Origin: Streptomyces marokkonensis
GTDB lineage: Bacteria > Actinomycetota > Actinomycetes > Streptomycetales > Streptomycetaceae
Assembly: GCF_008312835.1 (NCBI RefSeq)
Contig: NZ_VSKS01000029.1
Location: forward strand, 20,782 to 84,781
Direction: 5' to 3'
Length of the DNA stretch: 64,000 nt
Positions 37,799 to 47,616 of this stretch are shown here, piece after piece (position 1 is the first letter of the stretch; every line of letters starts with the position of its first letter). A model generated the notes under the pieces. That model did not search any database. It had not been told where the DNA came from and saw only the letters and a list, made by a program, of their open reading frames with translations. The translations under genes were made by a program, and so were the position numbers.

Positions 37799-39697
37799 AT
37801 GTCGGGCGGGGTGCCGAGACCCACGGGCGGACAACGACCCACAGGCGGACAACGACCCACGGGCGGACCGCGGGACGCCGGAACCGTACGGGGCGTGCGC
37901 CGCCTGCTGCGCGGACCACGGCCCGAGGCGGTCCCCGTCCTCGCCGGGCGCGCCTGCGCCGTGGTGGGCCTCCTGGACATCGCCGCGGGCGTCTTCCCCC
38001 GCTTCCGGCACAGCCGTATGCACGCCGTCGCCGAGGTGCTGCCCGGCGCGCTCGGCCCGTTCGCGGCCGCCCTCTCGCTCAGCGCCGGGGTGCTGTTGCT
38101 GCTGCTCGCGCACGGACTCAAGCGGGGCAAGCGCCGGGCCTGGCGAGCCGCCGTCGCCCTGCTGCCGGCCGGCGCGGTCGCCCAGTTCACCTACCGCCAC
38201 TCCGTCCTGGGCGTCCTGCTCACCCTCGCGCTGCTCGCGCCCCTGCTGCGCCACCGCGACCAGTTCACCGCGCTGCCCGACCCCCGCAGCAGATGGCGGG
38301 CGCTGGCCAACTTCGTCCTGATGGGCGCCGGTTCGCTGCTCCTCGGCCTGGTCGTCGTCAGCGCCCACCCCGGCCCGCTGGTCGACGACCCGAGCCTGGC
38401 CGACCGGCTCACCCACGTGCTGTACGGCCTGTTCGGCTTCGAGGGCCCGGTCGACTACCGGGGCGACACCTCCTGGACGGTCGCCTTCTCCCTCGGCGCG
38501 CTCGGCCTGCTCACCGCCGTCACCACGATCTACCTGGCCCTCCGCCCCGAACACCCGGCCGCGCGGCTCACCGAGGACGACGAGGCGCGGCTGCGCGCCC
38601 TGCTCGCCCGGCACGGCGCCCGGGACTCCCTCGGCCACTTCGCGCTGCGCCGCGACAAGGCCGTCGTCTTCTCCCCCAGCGGCAAGGCCGCGGTGACCTA
38701 CCGCGTGGTCAGCGGGGTGATGCTCGCCAGCGGCGACCCGATCGGCGACGTCGAGGCCTGGCCGGGCGCCATCGAGCGCTTCATGGACGAGGCGCGGGCC
38801 CACTCCTGGACCCCCGCCGTCATGGGCTGCTCGGAGACCGGCGGCGAGGTGTGGACCCGCGAGACCGGGCTCGACGCGCTGGAACTCGGTGACGAGGCGG
38901 TGGTGGACGTCGCGGATTTCTCGCTCGCCGGCCGCGCGATGCGCAACGTGCGCCAGATGGTCACGCGCATCGAGCGGGCCGGTTACGAGACCCGGGTACG
39001 ACGTGTCCGTGACCTCGGCGGGGCCGAGCTGGACCGGATCCGCCGCGCCGCCGACGACTGGCGGGGCACCGACACCGAACGCGGCTTCTCCATGGCGCTG
39101 GGCCGCGTCGGCGACCCCGCCGACGGCGACTGCCTCGTCGCCACGGCGCACAAGGCCGACGCCCGGGCCGCCGGGCACGGCGACCTCAAGGCGGTCCTGC
39201 ACTTCGTCCCGTGGGGCGCGGACGGTGTCTCCCTTGACCTGATGCGCCGTGACCGCGCGGCCGACCCGGGGATGAACGAGCTGCTGATCGTGGCCGCGCT
39301 CCAGGCCGCCCCGCGGTTCGGCATCGAGCGGGTCTCGCTCAACTTCGCCATGTTCCGCTCGGCGCTGGCCCGCGGCGAGAAGCTCGGCGCGGGACCGGTG
39401 CTGCGGGCCTGGCGCGGGCTGCTGGTCTTTCTCTCCCGCTGGTTCCAGATCGAATCGCTGTACAAGTTCAACGCCAAGTTCCGTCCGCGCTGGGAACCGC
39501 GTTTCGTGGTCTATCGCGCACCGGCCGATCTGCCGCGCATCGGTTTCGCCGCAATGCAGGCGGAGGGTTTCCTCAATCCCGTCCCGCCCCTGCCCCGGTT
39601 CCTGCGCCGCCGGTCCACCGCCCCGCGCCCCTGCGCCCACCGGACGACGGCGGAAGCCGCCCCCGCGCGGGCGGAGAGCACCGCCCGCGCCGCGTGA
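37799..39697 (+). CDS. MprF/LysX-like phosphatidylglycerol lysyltransferase (DUF2156)
   Basis: Enzymes of this type transfer lysine from Lys-tRNA to phosphatidylglycerol, reducing the surface charge and conferring resistance to cationic peptides. The ATG at 37799 is preferred because AGGTGAGG matches the 16S tail at ideal spacing (in-frame ATGs at 37724 and 37775 have none); this gives 632 residues. About six N-terminal membrane helices (30-240) precede the cytosolic DUF2156 domain (GHFALRRDKAVVFSPSGKAAVTYRVVSGVMLASGDPIG ... NFAMFRSALARGEKLGAG ... RPRWEPRFVVYR). The first residues contain a triple RPTGGQ repeat. There is no lysyl-tRNA-synthetase domain. Confidence 0.9.
   Translation: MSGGVPRPTGGQRPTGGQRPTGGPRDAGTVRGVRRLLRGPRPEAVPVLAGRACAVVGLLDIAAGVFPRFRHSRMHAVAEVLPGALGPFAAALSLSAGVLLLLLAHGLKRGKRRAWRAAVALLPAGAVAQFTYRHSVLGVLLTLALLAPLLRHRDQFTALPDPRSRWRALANFVLMGAGSLLLGLVVVSAHPGPLVDDPSLADRLTHVLYGLFGFEGPVDYRGDTSWTVAFSLGALGLLTAVTTIYLALRPEHPAARLTEDDEARLRALLARHGARDSLGHFALRRDKAVVFSPSGKAAVTYRVVSGVMLASGDPIGDVEAWPGAIERFMDEARAHSWTPAVMGCSETGGEVWTRETGLDALELGDEAVVDVADFSLAGRAMRNVRQMVTRIERAGYETRVRRVRDLGGAELDRIRRAADDWRGTDTERGFSMALGRVGDPADGDCLVATAHKADARAAGHGDLKAVLHFVPWGADGVSLDLMRRDRAADPGMNELLIVAALQAAPRFGIERVSLNFAMFRSALARGEKLGAGPVLRAWRGLLVFLSRWFQIESLYKFNAKFRPRWEPRFVVYRAPADLPRIGFAAMQAEGFLNPVPPLPRFLRRRSTAPRPCAHRTTAEAAPARAESTARAA
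37818..37871 (+). repeat. Three 18-bp tandem repeats inside the lysyltransferase N-terminus
   Basis: GACCCACGGGCGGACAAC and two near copies run at 18-bp period and encode RPTGGQ units. Being in frame, copy number can vary without breaking the protein. Confidence 0.8.
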
Positions 39698-39794
39698 CAC
39701 ACCCCCGCCCGGACCGCCGCGGGCCCCGGGGAAGACCGTCGTGAACGCGCCGCCCCCGCCCGGGCCGGGGCACACCCCGGTCGTGCCCTGGGCC

Positions 39795-39800
39795 TACGCT
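39795..39800 (+). promoter_or_regulatory. Candidate -10 of a leaderless folP transcript
   Basis: TACGCT lies exactly 6 bases before the folP ATG at 39807, the same hexamer and spacing as before the YdbS-like gene. The ATG has no ribosome-binding site. The -35 is not clear. Confidence 0.4.
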
Positions 39801-39806
39801 GAAGAT

Positions 39807-40721
39807 ATGAGCAACCACAGCGGACGCCGCGAGGTCGCGGGCCTTCCTCACTGGGACCGCTGCGCGGTCATGGGAGTCGTGAACGTCACCCCCGACTCCT
39901 TCTCCGACGGCGGCCGCTGGTTCGACACGACGACCGCCGTCAAGCACGGCCTCGACCTGGTCGCCCAGGGCGCCGACCTGGTCGACGTCGGCGGCGAGTC
40001 GACCCGGCCCGGCGCCACCCGCGTCGACGAGGCCGAGGAGCTCAAGCGCGTCATCCCCGTGGTGCGCGGCCTCGCCTCCGAGGGCGTCACGATGTCCGTC
40101 GACACCATGCGCGCCTCCGTCGCCGAACGGTCCCTCGAGGCCGGCGCCGCCCTCGTCAACGACGTGAGCGGCGGCCTCGCCGACCCCGCCATGATCCCCG
40201 TCGTGGCCGCCGCCGGAGCCCCGTTCGTCGTCATGCACTGGCGCGGCTTCCTGGAGGGCGGCAACGTCAAGGGCGTGTACGCCGACGTGGTCACCGAGGT
40301 CGTCGGCGAACTGCACGCGCGCGTGGAGGCCGTGCTGGAGGGCGGCATCGCCCCCGACCGCGTGATCGTCGACCCCGGCCTCGGCTTCTCCAAGGACGCC
40401 GGCCACGACCTGGCCCTGCTCGCCCGCCTCGACCGCCTCCTGGGCCTCGGCCACCCCGTGCTCGTCGCCGCCTCCCGCAAACGGTTCCTCGGCCGCGTCC
40501 TGGCCGGCCCGGACGCCCCGCCCCCGCCCGCCCGGGAGCGGGACGCGGCCACCGCCGCCGTCTCCGCCCTCGCCGCGCAGGCCGGCGCCTGGGCCGTCCG
40601 CGTGCACGAGGTCCGCGCGACCGCCGACGCCGTACGGGTCACCCGGGCGATAGAACGGGCGCGCACGGCGCACTCCACCCCCTCCGAACCCGGCGCGCAC
40701 GGCGCAGAAGGAGCCCGGTGA
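39807..40721 (+). CDS. folP: Dihydropteroate synthase FolP
   Basis: FolP couples p-aminobenzoate with dihydropterin pyrophosphate in folate synthesis; it is the sulfonamide target. The 304-residue TIM barrel has MGVVNVTPDSFSDGG, DVGGESTRPGA, MSVDTMRASVAE, LVNDVSGG, DPGLGFSKD and ASRKRFLGR, so all catalytic loops are intact. The ATG at 39807 is probably leaderless. The stop overlaps the NTF2-like gene by GTGA. It heads the folP-NTF2-folB-folK-DUF3180 set. Confidence 0.96.
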   Translation: MSNHSGRREVAGLPHWDRCAVMGVVNVTPDSFSDGGRWFDTTTAVKHGLDLVAQGADLVDVGGESTRPGATRVDEAEELKRVIPVVRGLASEGVTMSVDTMRASVAERSLEAGAALVNDVSGGLADPAMIPVVAAAGAPFVVMHWRGFLEGGNVKGVYADVVTEVVGELHARVEAVLEGGIAPDRVIVDPGLGFSKDAGHDLALLARLDRLLGLGHPVLVAASRKRFLGRVLAGPDAPPPPARERDAATAAVSALAAQAGAWAVRVHEVRATADAVRVTRAIERARTAHSTPSEPGAHGAEGAR

Positions 40722-41221
40722 CCGCACCCCACACCGATGTCGAGCAGGTCGAGGCCGCCAACACCGCCTTCTACGAGGCACTGGAGAGGGGCGACTTCGA
40801 GGAGGTCGCGTCGCTCTGGCTCACCCCGGCCGACCTCGGCGTCGACGAGACCTACCACGACCCCGCGGACACCGGCGTGGTCTCGTGCGTGCACCCCGGC
40901 TGGCCGGTGCTCACCGGACGCGGCGAGGTCCTGAGGTCGTACGCGCTGATCATGGCGAACACCGACTACATCCAGTTCTTCCTCACCGACGTGCACGTCT
41001 CCGTCACCGGCGACACCGCGGTGGTGACCTGCACCGAGAACATCCTCAGCGGCGGCCCCGCCCCGAAGGCCGGTGAGGAGCTCGGGCCGCTGGTCGGCCA
41101 GCTCGTCGTCGCCACCAACGTGTACCGGCGCACCCCGGCCGGCTGGAAGCTCTGGTCGCACCACGCCTCCCCGGTCCTCGCCGAGGAGGACGAGACCGAG
41201 GACGGCGACACCCCCGGCTGA
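40718..41221 (+). CDS. NTF2/SnoaL-like protein inside the folate cluster
   Basis: A 167-residue single-domain NTF2-like protein (VEAANTAFYEALERGDFEEVASLWL ... VSCVHPGWPVLTGRGEVLRSYALIM ... NVYRRTPAGWKLWSHHASPV). The cone-shaped fold serves as enzyme or binding protein in many pathways. The GTG at 40718 overlaps the folP stop (GTGA), so it is translationally coupled to folP. It stands where other genomes go directly from folP to folB, suggesting a role in pterin handling, but no function is established. The acidic tail is low-complexity. Confidence 0.87.
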   Translation: MTAPHTDVEQVEAANTAFYEALERGDFEEVASLWLTPADLGVDETYHDPADTGVVSCVHPGWPVLTGRGEVLRSYALIMANTDYIQFFLTDVHVSVTGDTAVVTCTENILSGGPAPKAGEELGPLVGQLVVATNVYRRTPAGWKLWSHHASPVLAEEDETEDGDTPG

Positions 41222-41459
41222 GTCCCCGGCCCCGCACGTCGCCCTGCCGGCGTGGCCGGTTTCACGGCGGCGGGGGCGCCGGCCGGTGAGCTCCCGCCCT
41301 CCCCGGGGCAAACGGAGGGTGAAGCCTCCGGGCACCGGCGCGCGGTGACACCCCGGGGCACCGGTCCGGTCGGTGGCCGCGGGTAGATTCGAGAGCAGGC
41401 CGGTGTGCCCGAGCACAGGGCACCGCCCGGCCGGACCGACGACTGCAGGAGTGATTCGC

Positions 41460-41819
41460 GTGGATCGTGTCGCGCTGCGCGGCCTGAGGGCCCGCGGGCA
41501 CCACGGTGTGTTCCCGAAGGAACGCGAGGAGGGCCAGACCTTCATCGTGGACCTCGTCCTCGGCCTGGACACCAGGCCGGCCGCGGCCGACGACGACCTG
41601 ACGAAGACGGTGCACTACGGCATCGTGGCCGAGGAGGTCGTGGCCGTCGTCCAGGGCGAGCCCGTCAACCTCATCGAGACGCTCGCCGAGCACATCGCCC
41701 AGGTCTGTCTGAAGCACGACGTGGTGCGGGAGGTCGAGGTGTGCGTCCACAAGCCCGACGCGCCGATCACCGTGCCCTTCGACGACGTGACCGTCACCAT
41801 CACCCGGAGCCGCGTATGA
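41460..41819 (+). CDS. folB: Dihydroneopterin aldolase FolB
   Basis: FolB cleaves dihydroneopterin to 6-hydroxymethyl-dihydropterin and glycolaldehyde. The GTG at 41460 with GGAG 8 bases upstream gives 119 residues. The fold motifs RVALRGLRARGHHGVFPKEREEGQTFIVDL, active-site Glu (HGVFPKERE), VHYGIVAEEV and LIETLAEHIA are present, as is the catalytic Lys region VCVHKPDAPI. It overlaps folK by ATGA. Confidence 0.95.
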   Translation: MDRVALRGLRARGHHGVFPKEREEGQTFIVDLVLGLDTRPAAADDDLTKTVHYGIVAEEVVAVVQGEPVNLIETLAEHIAQVCLKHDVVREVEVCVHKPDAPITVPFDDVTVTITRSRV

Positions 41820-42427
41820 CCAGGCCGTCCACCACGGGCCACACCGACCCGACCGTCCAGCCCGTCCCCGCCTCCGTGGTCGAGCGGGTCGACGCCGCCG
41901 ACACCACCCTGCAGAACCCGAAGCGGGCCGTGGTCTCCCTCGGCGCCAACCTGGGCAACCGCCTGGAGACCCTCCAGGGGGCCGTCGACGCCCTGGAGGA
42001 CACCCCGGGGATCCGGGTCAAGGCCGTCTCCCCCGTGTACGAGACGGAGCCGTGGGGCGTCGAACCCGGCAGCCAGCCCTCGTACTTCAACGCGGTCGCG
42101 GTGCTCAGGACCACCCTGCCCCCGTCCTCCCTGCTGGAGCGGGCGCACGCGGTCGAGGAGGCCTTCCACCGGGTCCGGGACGAGCGCTGGGGCCCGCGCA
42201 CCCTGGACGTGGACATCGTCGCCTACGCGGATCTCCACTCCGACGACCCCCGGCTCACGCTCCCGCACCCTCGGGCCCACGAGCGCGCCTTCGTGCTCGC
42301 CCCCTGGCACGACGTCGACCCCGACGCGGAGCTCCCCGGCCGCGGCCCGGTCGCCGATCTCCTCGGCGCGGTCACCCGGGAGGGCGTCACGCCCCGCGCG
42401 GACCTGGAACTCCGGCTGCCCGAATAG
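41816..42427 (+). CDS. folK: HPPK, hydroxymethyldihydropterin pyrophosphokinase FolK
   Basis: FolK transfers pyrophosphate from ATP to 6-hydroxymethyl-dihydropterin, giving the FolP substrate. The 203-residue protein begins with a 35-residue extension before the fold (RAVVSLGANLGNRLETLQGAVDAL). It has the ATP/pterin signature ERWGPRTLDVDIVAYAD and HPRAHERAFVLAPWHDVDP. The ATG at 41816 overlaps the folB stop by 4 bases. Confidence 0.95.
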   Translation: MTRPSTTGHTDPTVQPVPASVVERVDAADTTLQNPKRAVVSLGANLGNRLETLQGAVDALEDTPGIRVKAVSPVYETEPWGVEPGSQPSYFNAVAVLRTTLPPSSLLERAHAVEEAFHRVRDERWGPRTLDVDIVAYADLHSDDPRLTLPHPRAHERAFVLAPWHDVDPDAELPGRGPVADLLGAVTREGVTPRADLELRLPE

Positions 42428-42487
42428 CCGTTAAGGTCGAGACGACCACTTGCCGGGGCACCGGTCCGGGGAACGCGAAGGGACACC

Positions 42488-42976
42488 GTGAAAGAGCTGC
42501 GCATCAGGGTGCTGGCCGGCGTCTTCGTCGTGGCCGGGATCCTGTCCTGGGCCGGCGCCCGTCTCTGGAACTCCGTGGGGACCCTGCCGAGCGTGCCCGT
42601 GGCCGCGCCCATCGTCCTCGCCCTGATCGCGGTGGTCCTCGCGGCCACCGCGCTCTCCCTGCGCGCCCGTCTCAAGGCCCAGCGCGAGCGGCAGCCGGAC
42701 GCCAAGGGGGTCGACCCGCTGATGGCGGCCCGCGCGGTGGTGTTCGGGCAGGCCAGCGCCCTCGTCGCGGCCCTGGTCGCCGGCATGTACGGCGGCGCGG
42801 GCGTCTTCCTGCTGGAGTCCCTGGACATTCCCGCCCGCCGCGACCAGGCCATCTACGCCGGCTTCTCGGTCCTGGCGGGCATCGGCGTCATAGCGGCGGC
42901 CATCTTCCTGGAGCGCGTCTGCAAGCTCCCGGAGGACGACGAGGGCAACGGCACGGGCACGGCTCCCGCGGCGTGA
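42488..42976 (+). CDS. DUF3180 four-helix membrane protein
   Basis: The 162-residue protein has four membrane helices in two pairs (VLAGVFVVAGILSWAGARLW, VAAPIVLALIAVVLAATALSL; ASALVAALVAGMYGGAGVFLL, AIYAGFSVLAGIGVIAAAIFL) and short charged loops. This is the actinobacterial DUF3180 family, nearly always found after folK. Function is unknown; position suggests pterin or folate transport or assembly but there is no direct evidence. GTG start with GAAGGGA upstream. Confidence 0.88.
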   Translation: MKELRIRVLAGVFVVAGILSWAGARLWNSVGTLPSVPVAAPIVLALIAVVLAATALSLRARLKAQRERQPDAKGVDPLMAARAVVFGQASALVAALVAGMYGGAGVFLLESLDIPARRDQAIYAGFSVLAGIGVIAAAIFLERVCKLPEDDEGNGTGTAPAA

Positions 42977-42988
42977 GGCGGGCCCGCG

Positions 42989-43594
42989 TCAGCGGGCCAT
43001 GATGAGGCTCATCGCCTCGTTGCGCGTAGCGGCGTCGCGCAGCTGACCCCGCACGGCCGAGGTGAGGGTCTTGGCGCCGGGCTTGCGGATGCCGCGCATG
43101 GACATGCACATGTGCTCGCACTCCACGACCACGATCACTCCGCGCGGCTCCAGGATCTCCATCAGGGAGTCCGCGATCTGCGTGGTGAGTCGTTCCTGCA
43201 CCTGCGGGCGACGGGCGTAGACGTCCACGAGCCGGGCCAGCTTGGACAGTCCCGTGATCTTGCCGCTGGTGGCCGGGATGTACCCGACGTGCGCCACGCC
43301 CCGGAACGGCACCAGGTGGTGCTCACAGGTCGAGTACACCTCGATGTCCTTGACCAGCACCAGCTCGTCGTGGCCGATGTCGAACGTCGTCGTCAGCACG
43401 TCCTCGGGCTTCTGCCACAGCCCCGCGAAGATCTCCCGGTACGCCCGCGCCACCCGCGCCGGGGTCTCCAGCAGCCCCTCCCGGTCCGGGTCCTCGCCGA
43501 CCGCGATCAGCAGTTCGCGCACGGCGTTCCGCGCCCGCTTCTCGTCGAACTCGCCGACGGGGGCTATGCCGTCCAGCGTCACGGGGTCGGTCAT
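42989..43594 (-). CDS. folE: GTP cyclohydrolase I FolE
   Basis: FolE converts GTP to dihydroneopterin triphosphate, the first step of folate synthesis. From the ATG at 43594 (GAGG 6 bases upstream) it has 201 residues. Zinc ligands are in [10 protein letters not shown] and [12 protein letters not shown]. Substrate residues appear in [34 protein letters not shown]. It follows ftsH on the minus strand after a strong terminator and converges on DUF3180. Confidence 0.96.
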   Translation of the reverse strand: MTDPVTLDGIAPVGEFDEKRARNAVRELLIAVGEDPDREGLLETPARVARAYREIFAGLWQKPEDVLTTTFDIGHDELVLVKDIEVYSTCEHHLVPFRGVAHVGYIPATSGKITGLSKLARLVDVYARRPQVQERLTTQIADSLMEILEPRGVIVVVECEHMCMSMRGIRKPGAKTLTSAVRGQLRDAATRNEAMSLIMAR

Positions 43595-43657
43595 GAGGTG
43601 CCTCGTTCCTGTGCCTTCACGCGTGAGGGGCACGCGTCTCAACTGCGGGTGAGCAAA

Positions 43658-43697
43658 ATGCCGCGCCCCCCAGGCTAGAACCAGGGGGGCGCGGCAT
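43658..43697 (-). terminator. Intrinsic terminator after ftsH
   Basis: ATGCCGCGCCCCCC and GGGGGGCGCGGCAT form a perfect 14-bp stem with a 12-base loop. On the minus strand TTTT follows. It isolates folE from the ftsH transcript. Confidence 0.9.
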
Positions 43698-43733
43698 CCA
43701 TTCCGGGCCCGGTGGGGCGCCGTGAGCCTCGGG

Positions 43734-45773
43734 TCAGGCCTCGGGGCGCTCCTCCGGGGTCCGCTCGGGCGCCGGGGCGGGCTCCGCCGCGGTGCTCTTG
43801 GCGGTGGTGATGGCCGGCGTCGCGCCGTTCGCCCCGTTCGTCAGGGCCAGCTCCTTGGGGGAGAGGACCGGCGGGCGGGTGGACGGCGTACGGCGCGAGG
43901 AGCCGGTCCAGGCGGGCCTGGGCGGGCGCTTGACGATCGACGCGAAGATCTCGGCGATCTCCTCCTTGCCCAGCGTCTCCCGCTCCAGGAGGGCCAGGAC
44001 CAGGTTGTCGAGGACGTCGCGGTTCTCGACCAGGATCTCCCACGCCTCGTTGTGCGCGGTCTCGATGAGCTTCTTGACCTCTTCGTCGACCAGCGCGGCG
44101 ACCTCTTCCGAGTAGTCCCGCTGGTGAGCCATCTCACGGCCGAGGAACGGCTCGGTGTTGTCACCGCCGAACTTGATCGCGCCGAGCCGCTCGGTCATGC
44201 CGTACTGCGTGACCATCGCGCGGGCCAGACCGGTGGCCTTCTCGATGTCGTTGGCGGCACCGGTGGTCGGGTCGTGGAAGACGAGCTCCTCCGCCGCGCG
44301 GCCGCCCAGCATGTAGGCAAGCTGGTCCAGCATCTCGTTGCGCGTGGTGGAGTACTTGTCCTCGTCCGGCAGGACCATGGTGTAGCCGAGGGCACGGCCT
44401 CTCGACAGGATGGTGATCTTGTGGACCGGGTCGGAGTTCGGTGAGGCCGCCGCGACCAGGGCGTGACCGCCCTCGTGGTACGCGGTGATCTTCTTCTCCT
44501 TGTCCGACATGATCCGGGTCCGCTTCTGCGGGCCCGCCACCACACGGTCGATCGCCTCGTCCAGCATGTGGTTGTCGATCAGCTTCTGATCGCTGCGCGC
44601 GGTCAGCAGCGCCGCCTCGTTCAGCACGTTGGCCAGGTCCGCACCGGTCATGCCGGGGGTGCGGCGGGCGACGGCCGACAGGTCGACGTCCGGGGCGACC
44701 GGCTTGCCCTTCTGGTGGACCTTGAGGATCTCCAGCCGGCCCTGCATGTCCGGACGGTCGACCGCGATCTGGCGGTCGAAGCGGCCGGGCCGCAGAAGGG
44801 CCGGGTCGAGGATGTCGGGCCGGTTCGTCGCGGCGATGAGGATCACGCCGCCCTTGACGTCGAAGCCGTCCATCTCGACGAGGAGCTGGTTCAGGGTCTG
44901 CTCGCGCTCGTCGTGACCGCCGCCGAGGCCGGCGCCGCGGTGGCGGCCGACCGCGTCGATCTCGTCGACGAAGACGATCGCGGGAGCGTTGGCCTTGGCC
45001 TGCTCGAACAGGTCACGGACCCGGGAGGCACCGACACCGACGAACATCTCGACGAAGTCGGAACCCGAGATCGAGTAGAACGGCACACCGGCCTCGCCCG
45101 CGACGGCACGCGCGAGCAGGGTCTTGCCCGTACCGGGCGGGCCGTACAGCAGCACGCCCTTGGGGATCTTGGCGCCGACGGCCTGGAACTTCGCCGGCTC
45201 CTGCAGGAACTCCTTGATCTCGTGGAGCTCCTCGACGGCCTCCTCGGAGCCCGCGACGTCGGCGAACGTCGTCTTCGGGGTGTCCTTGGTGATGAGCTTC
45301 GCCTTCGACTTGCCGAAGTTCATGACGCGGGAGCCGCCGCCCTGCATCTGATTCATCAGGAACAGGAAGACGACCACGATGAGGACGAACGGCAGCAGCG
45401 ACAGCAGAATGCTCACGAACGGGTTCTGCTTGGACGGCGAGACCGTGTAGCCGTCCGGGATCTGCTCGTTCTGGAACTTGTCCTGCAGCGTGCTGGCGAT
45501 GGTGACGCCCTGGTCGCCGATGTAGCTCGCCTGGATCTTCGAGCTGCCCTCGACCTTCTGGCCGTCCTTGAGCTGGACCTTGATGGTCTGCTCATCGCCG
45601 GTGGTCAGCTTGGCCTGTTCGACCTTGTTCTCATTGATCGCCTGGACGACCTGGCCCGTGTCCACCGTCTTGTAGCCGCCGGACGAGCCGACGACCTGCA
45701 TCAACACGACCACGGCAAGGACGGCCAGCACGATCCACATGACCGGCCCACGGAAGTATCGCTTCACGTCCAT
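43734..45773 (-). CDS. ftsH: ATP-dependent zinc metalloprotease FtsH
   Basis: FtsH is the membrane-anchored AAA protease that degrades misfolded membrane proteins and some regulators. From the ATG at 45773 it has 679 residues (an upstream ATG at 45809 would add 12). TM1 is [19 protein letters not shown], then an extracytoplasmic domain, and TM2 is [19 protein letters not shown]. Walker A is GPPGTGKT, the SRH contains [18 protein letters not shown] and the zinc site is [10 protein letters not shown]. The C-terminal 70 residues are Pro/Ala-rich. It follows hpt and tilS on the same strand. Confidence 0.97.
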   Translation of the reverse strand: MDVKRYFRGPVMWIVLAVLAVVVLMQVVGSSGGYKTVDTGQVVQAINENKVEQAKLTTGDEQTIKVQLKDGQKVEGSSKIQASYIGDQGVTIASTLQDKFQNEQIPDGYTVSPSKQNPFVSILLSLLPFVLIVVVFLFLMNQMQGGGSRVMNFGKSKAKLITKDTPKTTFADVAGSEEAVEELHEIKEFLQEPAKFQAVGAKIPKGVLLYGPPGTGKTLLARAVAGEAGVPFYSISGSDFVEMFVGVGASRVRDLFEQAKANAPAIVFVDEIDAVGRHRGAGLGGGHDEREQTLNQLLVEMDGFDVKGGVILIAATNRPDILDPALLRPGRFDRQIAVDRPDMQGRLEILKVHQKGKPVAPDVDLSAVARRTPGMTGADLANVLNEAALLTARSDQKLIDNHMLDEAIDRVVAGPQKRTRIMSDKEKKITAYHEGGHALVAAASPNSDPVHKITILSRGRALGYTMVLPDEDKYSTTRNEMLDQLAYMLGGRAAEELVFHDPTTGAANDIEKATGLARAMVTQYGMTERLGAIKFGGDNTEPFLGREMAHQRDYSEEVAALVDEEVKKLIETAHNEAWEILVENRDVLDNLVLALLERETLGKEEIAEIFASIVKRPPRPAWTGSSRRTPSTRPPVLSPKELALTNGANGATPAITTAKSTAAEPAPAPERTPEERPEA

Positions 45774-45961
45774 CCATACGGAGCGGTGCCGCCCCGTCCC
45801 TCCTGCCATAGTGAGTTTGATAAAGGCTGTTCTTCGGACGGTACCCCAGCATTGTCCCCCGAAGCTGCGGGGGACAGCCGGCATTCGCGTCCACGCCTGC
45901 TCCAACGCCGCGGAGCCCGCCGGGGTTCCCGATCACCGTACGGCGGGCCGGGCCCCCGGGT

Positions 45962-46522
45962 TCAGCCGCCGTAGACGTGGGGGGCGAGCGTACCGACGAA
46001 CGGGAGATTGCGGTACTTCTCGGCGTAGTCCAGGCCGTACCCGACCACGAACTCGTTGGGAATGTCGAACCCGACCCATTCCACGTCGATGGCGACCTTG
46101 GCGGCCTCGGGCTTGCGCAGCAGCGTGCACACCTTGAGGGAGGCGGGCTCGCGCGAGCCGAGGTTGGAGATCAGCCAGGACAGGGTCAGCCCTGAGTCGA
46201 TGATGTCCTCGACGATCAGGACGTGCCGTCCCTTGATGTCGGTGTCGAGGTCCTTGAGGATCCGCACCACACCGGAGGACTGGGTGCCCGCCCCGTACGA
46301 CGACACGGCCATCCAGTCCATCGTGACGGGGGTGGACAGCGCCCGGGCGAGGTCGGCCATCACCATCACCGCGCCCTTGAGCACACCGACGATCAGCAGG
46401 TCCTTGCCCGCGTACTCCGCGTCGATCTTCGCGGCCAGCTCCACCAGCTTGGCGTCGATCTCTTCCTTGGTGATGAGCACCTTCTCGAGGTCGGCACCCA
46501 TGTCTTTCGCGTCCACCCGCAT
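45962..46522 (-). CDS. hpt: Hypoxanthine phosphoribosyltransferase
   Basis: Hpt salvages hypoxanthine and guanine to nucleotides with PRPP. The ATG at 46522 gives 186 residues. The PRPP loop is [17 protein letters not shown] (101-117). The flexible loop MAVSSYGAG and the purine-contact [25 protein letters not shown] are typical. It lies between tilS and ftsH, a conserved actinobacterial and firmicute order (tilS-hpt-ftsH). Confidence 0.96.
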   Translation of the reverse strand: MRVDAKDMGADLEKVLITKEEIDAKLVELAAKIDAEYAGKDLLIVGVLKGAVMVMADLARALSTPVTMDWMAVSSYGAGTQSSGVVRILKDLDTDIKGRHVLIVEDIIDSGLTLSWLISNLGSREPASLKVCTLLRKPEAAKVAIDVEWVGFDIPNEFVVGYGLDYAEKYRNLPFVGTLAPHVYGG

Positions 46523-46590
46523 CACTTTCGGTCGTCCCACCGGCCGGTCCGGTCCGCCCCGCGACTCGTACGGGTCGGTGGGGTCCGGAT

Positions 46591-47616
46591 TCAGCCCTGC
46601 CGAATCACCAGTCTGCCACCCTGCCGGCGGGCGACGACCCGGCCGGGGAGATTGATGGCCCCCTGGCCGCGCCAGCCGGTGATCAGCCGGTCGACCTCCT
46701 CGATGTGGCGGGCGAACAGCGAACCGGCCGGGGAACCGGCCTCGATGGCGGCACGGCGCAGCACACGGCGGCGCACGGCGGGCGGCAGGGCGTGCAGCGC
46801 GGCGCACTCGAGACGGCCGTCGGCGTCACGGACGCCGGCCTCGGCCCGGCCGGCCCACGCGTCCAGGGCGTCGGCGTCGTCGCGGGAGAGCTGGGCCGTA
46901 CGGGCGAGGGCCTCGACGACGCCCTTGCCGAGGGCCTTCTCCAGGGCGGGCAGGCCCTCGTGGCGGATCCGGGAGCGGGTGTAGGCGGGGTCGGCGTTGT
47001 GCGGGTCGTCCCAGACGGGGAGGGACTGCGCCATGCAGGCCGTGCGGGCGGTCTGCCGGTCGAGCTGGAGGAAGGGCCGCCGGTAACGGCCGTCGGCCCC
47101 CGAGACCGCGGCCATTCCGGACAGGGAGCGGATGCCGGAGCCGCGGGCGAGGCCGAGCAGGACGGTTTCGGCCTGGTCGTCGCGGGTGTGGCCGAGCAGG
47201 ACGGCGGCGGCGCCGTGCCGTTCGGCGGTGGTGTCCAGGGCGGCGTAGCGGGCGTCCCGGGCGGCCGCCTCGGGCCCGCCCTCCCTGCCGACGGTGACGG
47301 CGACGGACTCGACGGGGTCCAGGCCGAGTTCGCGCAGGCGTACGACGACTTCGGCGGCGCGCAGGTCGGAGCCGGCCTGGAGTCCGTGGTCGACGGTGAC
47401 ACCGCCGGCGCTGACGCCGAGCCGGGGGGCTTCGAAGGCGAGGGCGGAGGCGAGCGCCATGGAGTCGGCGCCACCGGAGCAGGCCACGAGCACGAGCGGG
47501 GAGGAGGACCGCTCGTGCGGGGGCCGGCCGGGGGCTCGGCCGTGATCGTCGAGGATGTCGGTCAGGACGCGGCGGACCGCCAGGCGTATCGCCGCGACCG
47601 CTGGATGGGGACCCAT
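46591..47616 (-). CDS. tilS: tRNA(Ile)-lysidine synthetase TilS
   Basis: TilS modifies the wobble C of the CAU-anticodon tRNA-Ile to lysidine, so that it reads AUA. The 341-residue protein has the PP-loop SGGADS (47-52), the dimer/ATP region [22 protein letters not shown] and [24 protein letters not shown]. The C-terminal domain is short, as in other actinobacteria. ATG at 47616 with GAAGGGA upstream. It heads the tilS-hpt-ftsH group. Confidence 0.95.
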   Translation of the reverse strand: MGPHPAVAAIRLAVRRVLTDILDDHGRAPGRPPHERSSSPLVLVACSGGADSMALASALAFEAPRLGVSAGGVTVDHGLQAGSDLRAAEVVVRLRELGLDPVESVAVTVGREGGPEAAARDARYAALDTTAERHGAAAVLLGHTRDDQAETVLLGLARGSGIRSLSGMAAVSGADGRYRRPFLQLDRQTARTACMAQSLPVWDDPHNADPAYTRSRIRHEGLPALEKALGKGVVEALARTAQLSRDDADALDAWAGRAEAGVRDADGRLECAALHALPPAVRRRVLRRAAIEAGSPAGSLFARHIEEVDRLITGWRGQGAINLPGRVVARRQGGRLVIRQG

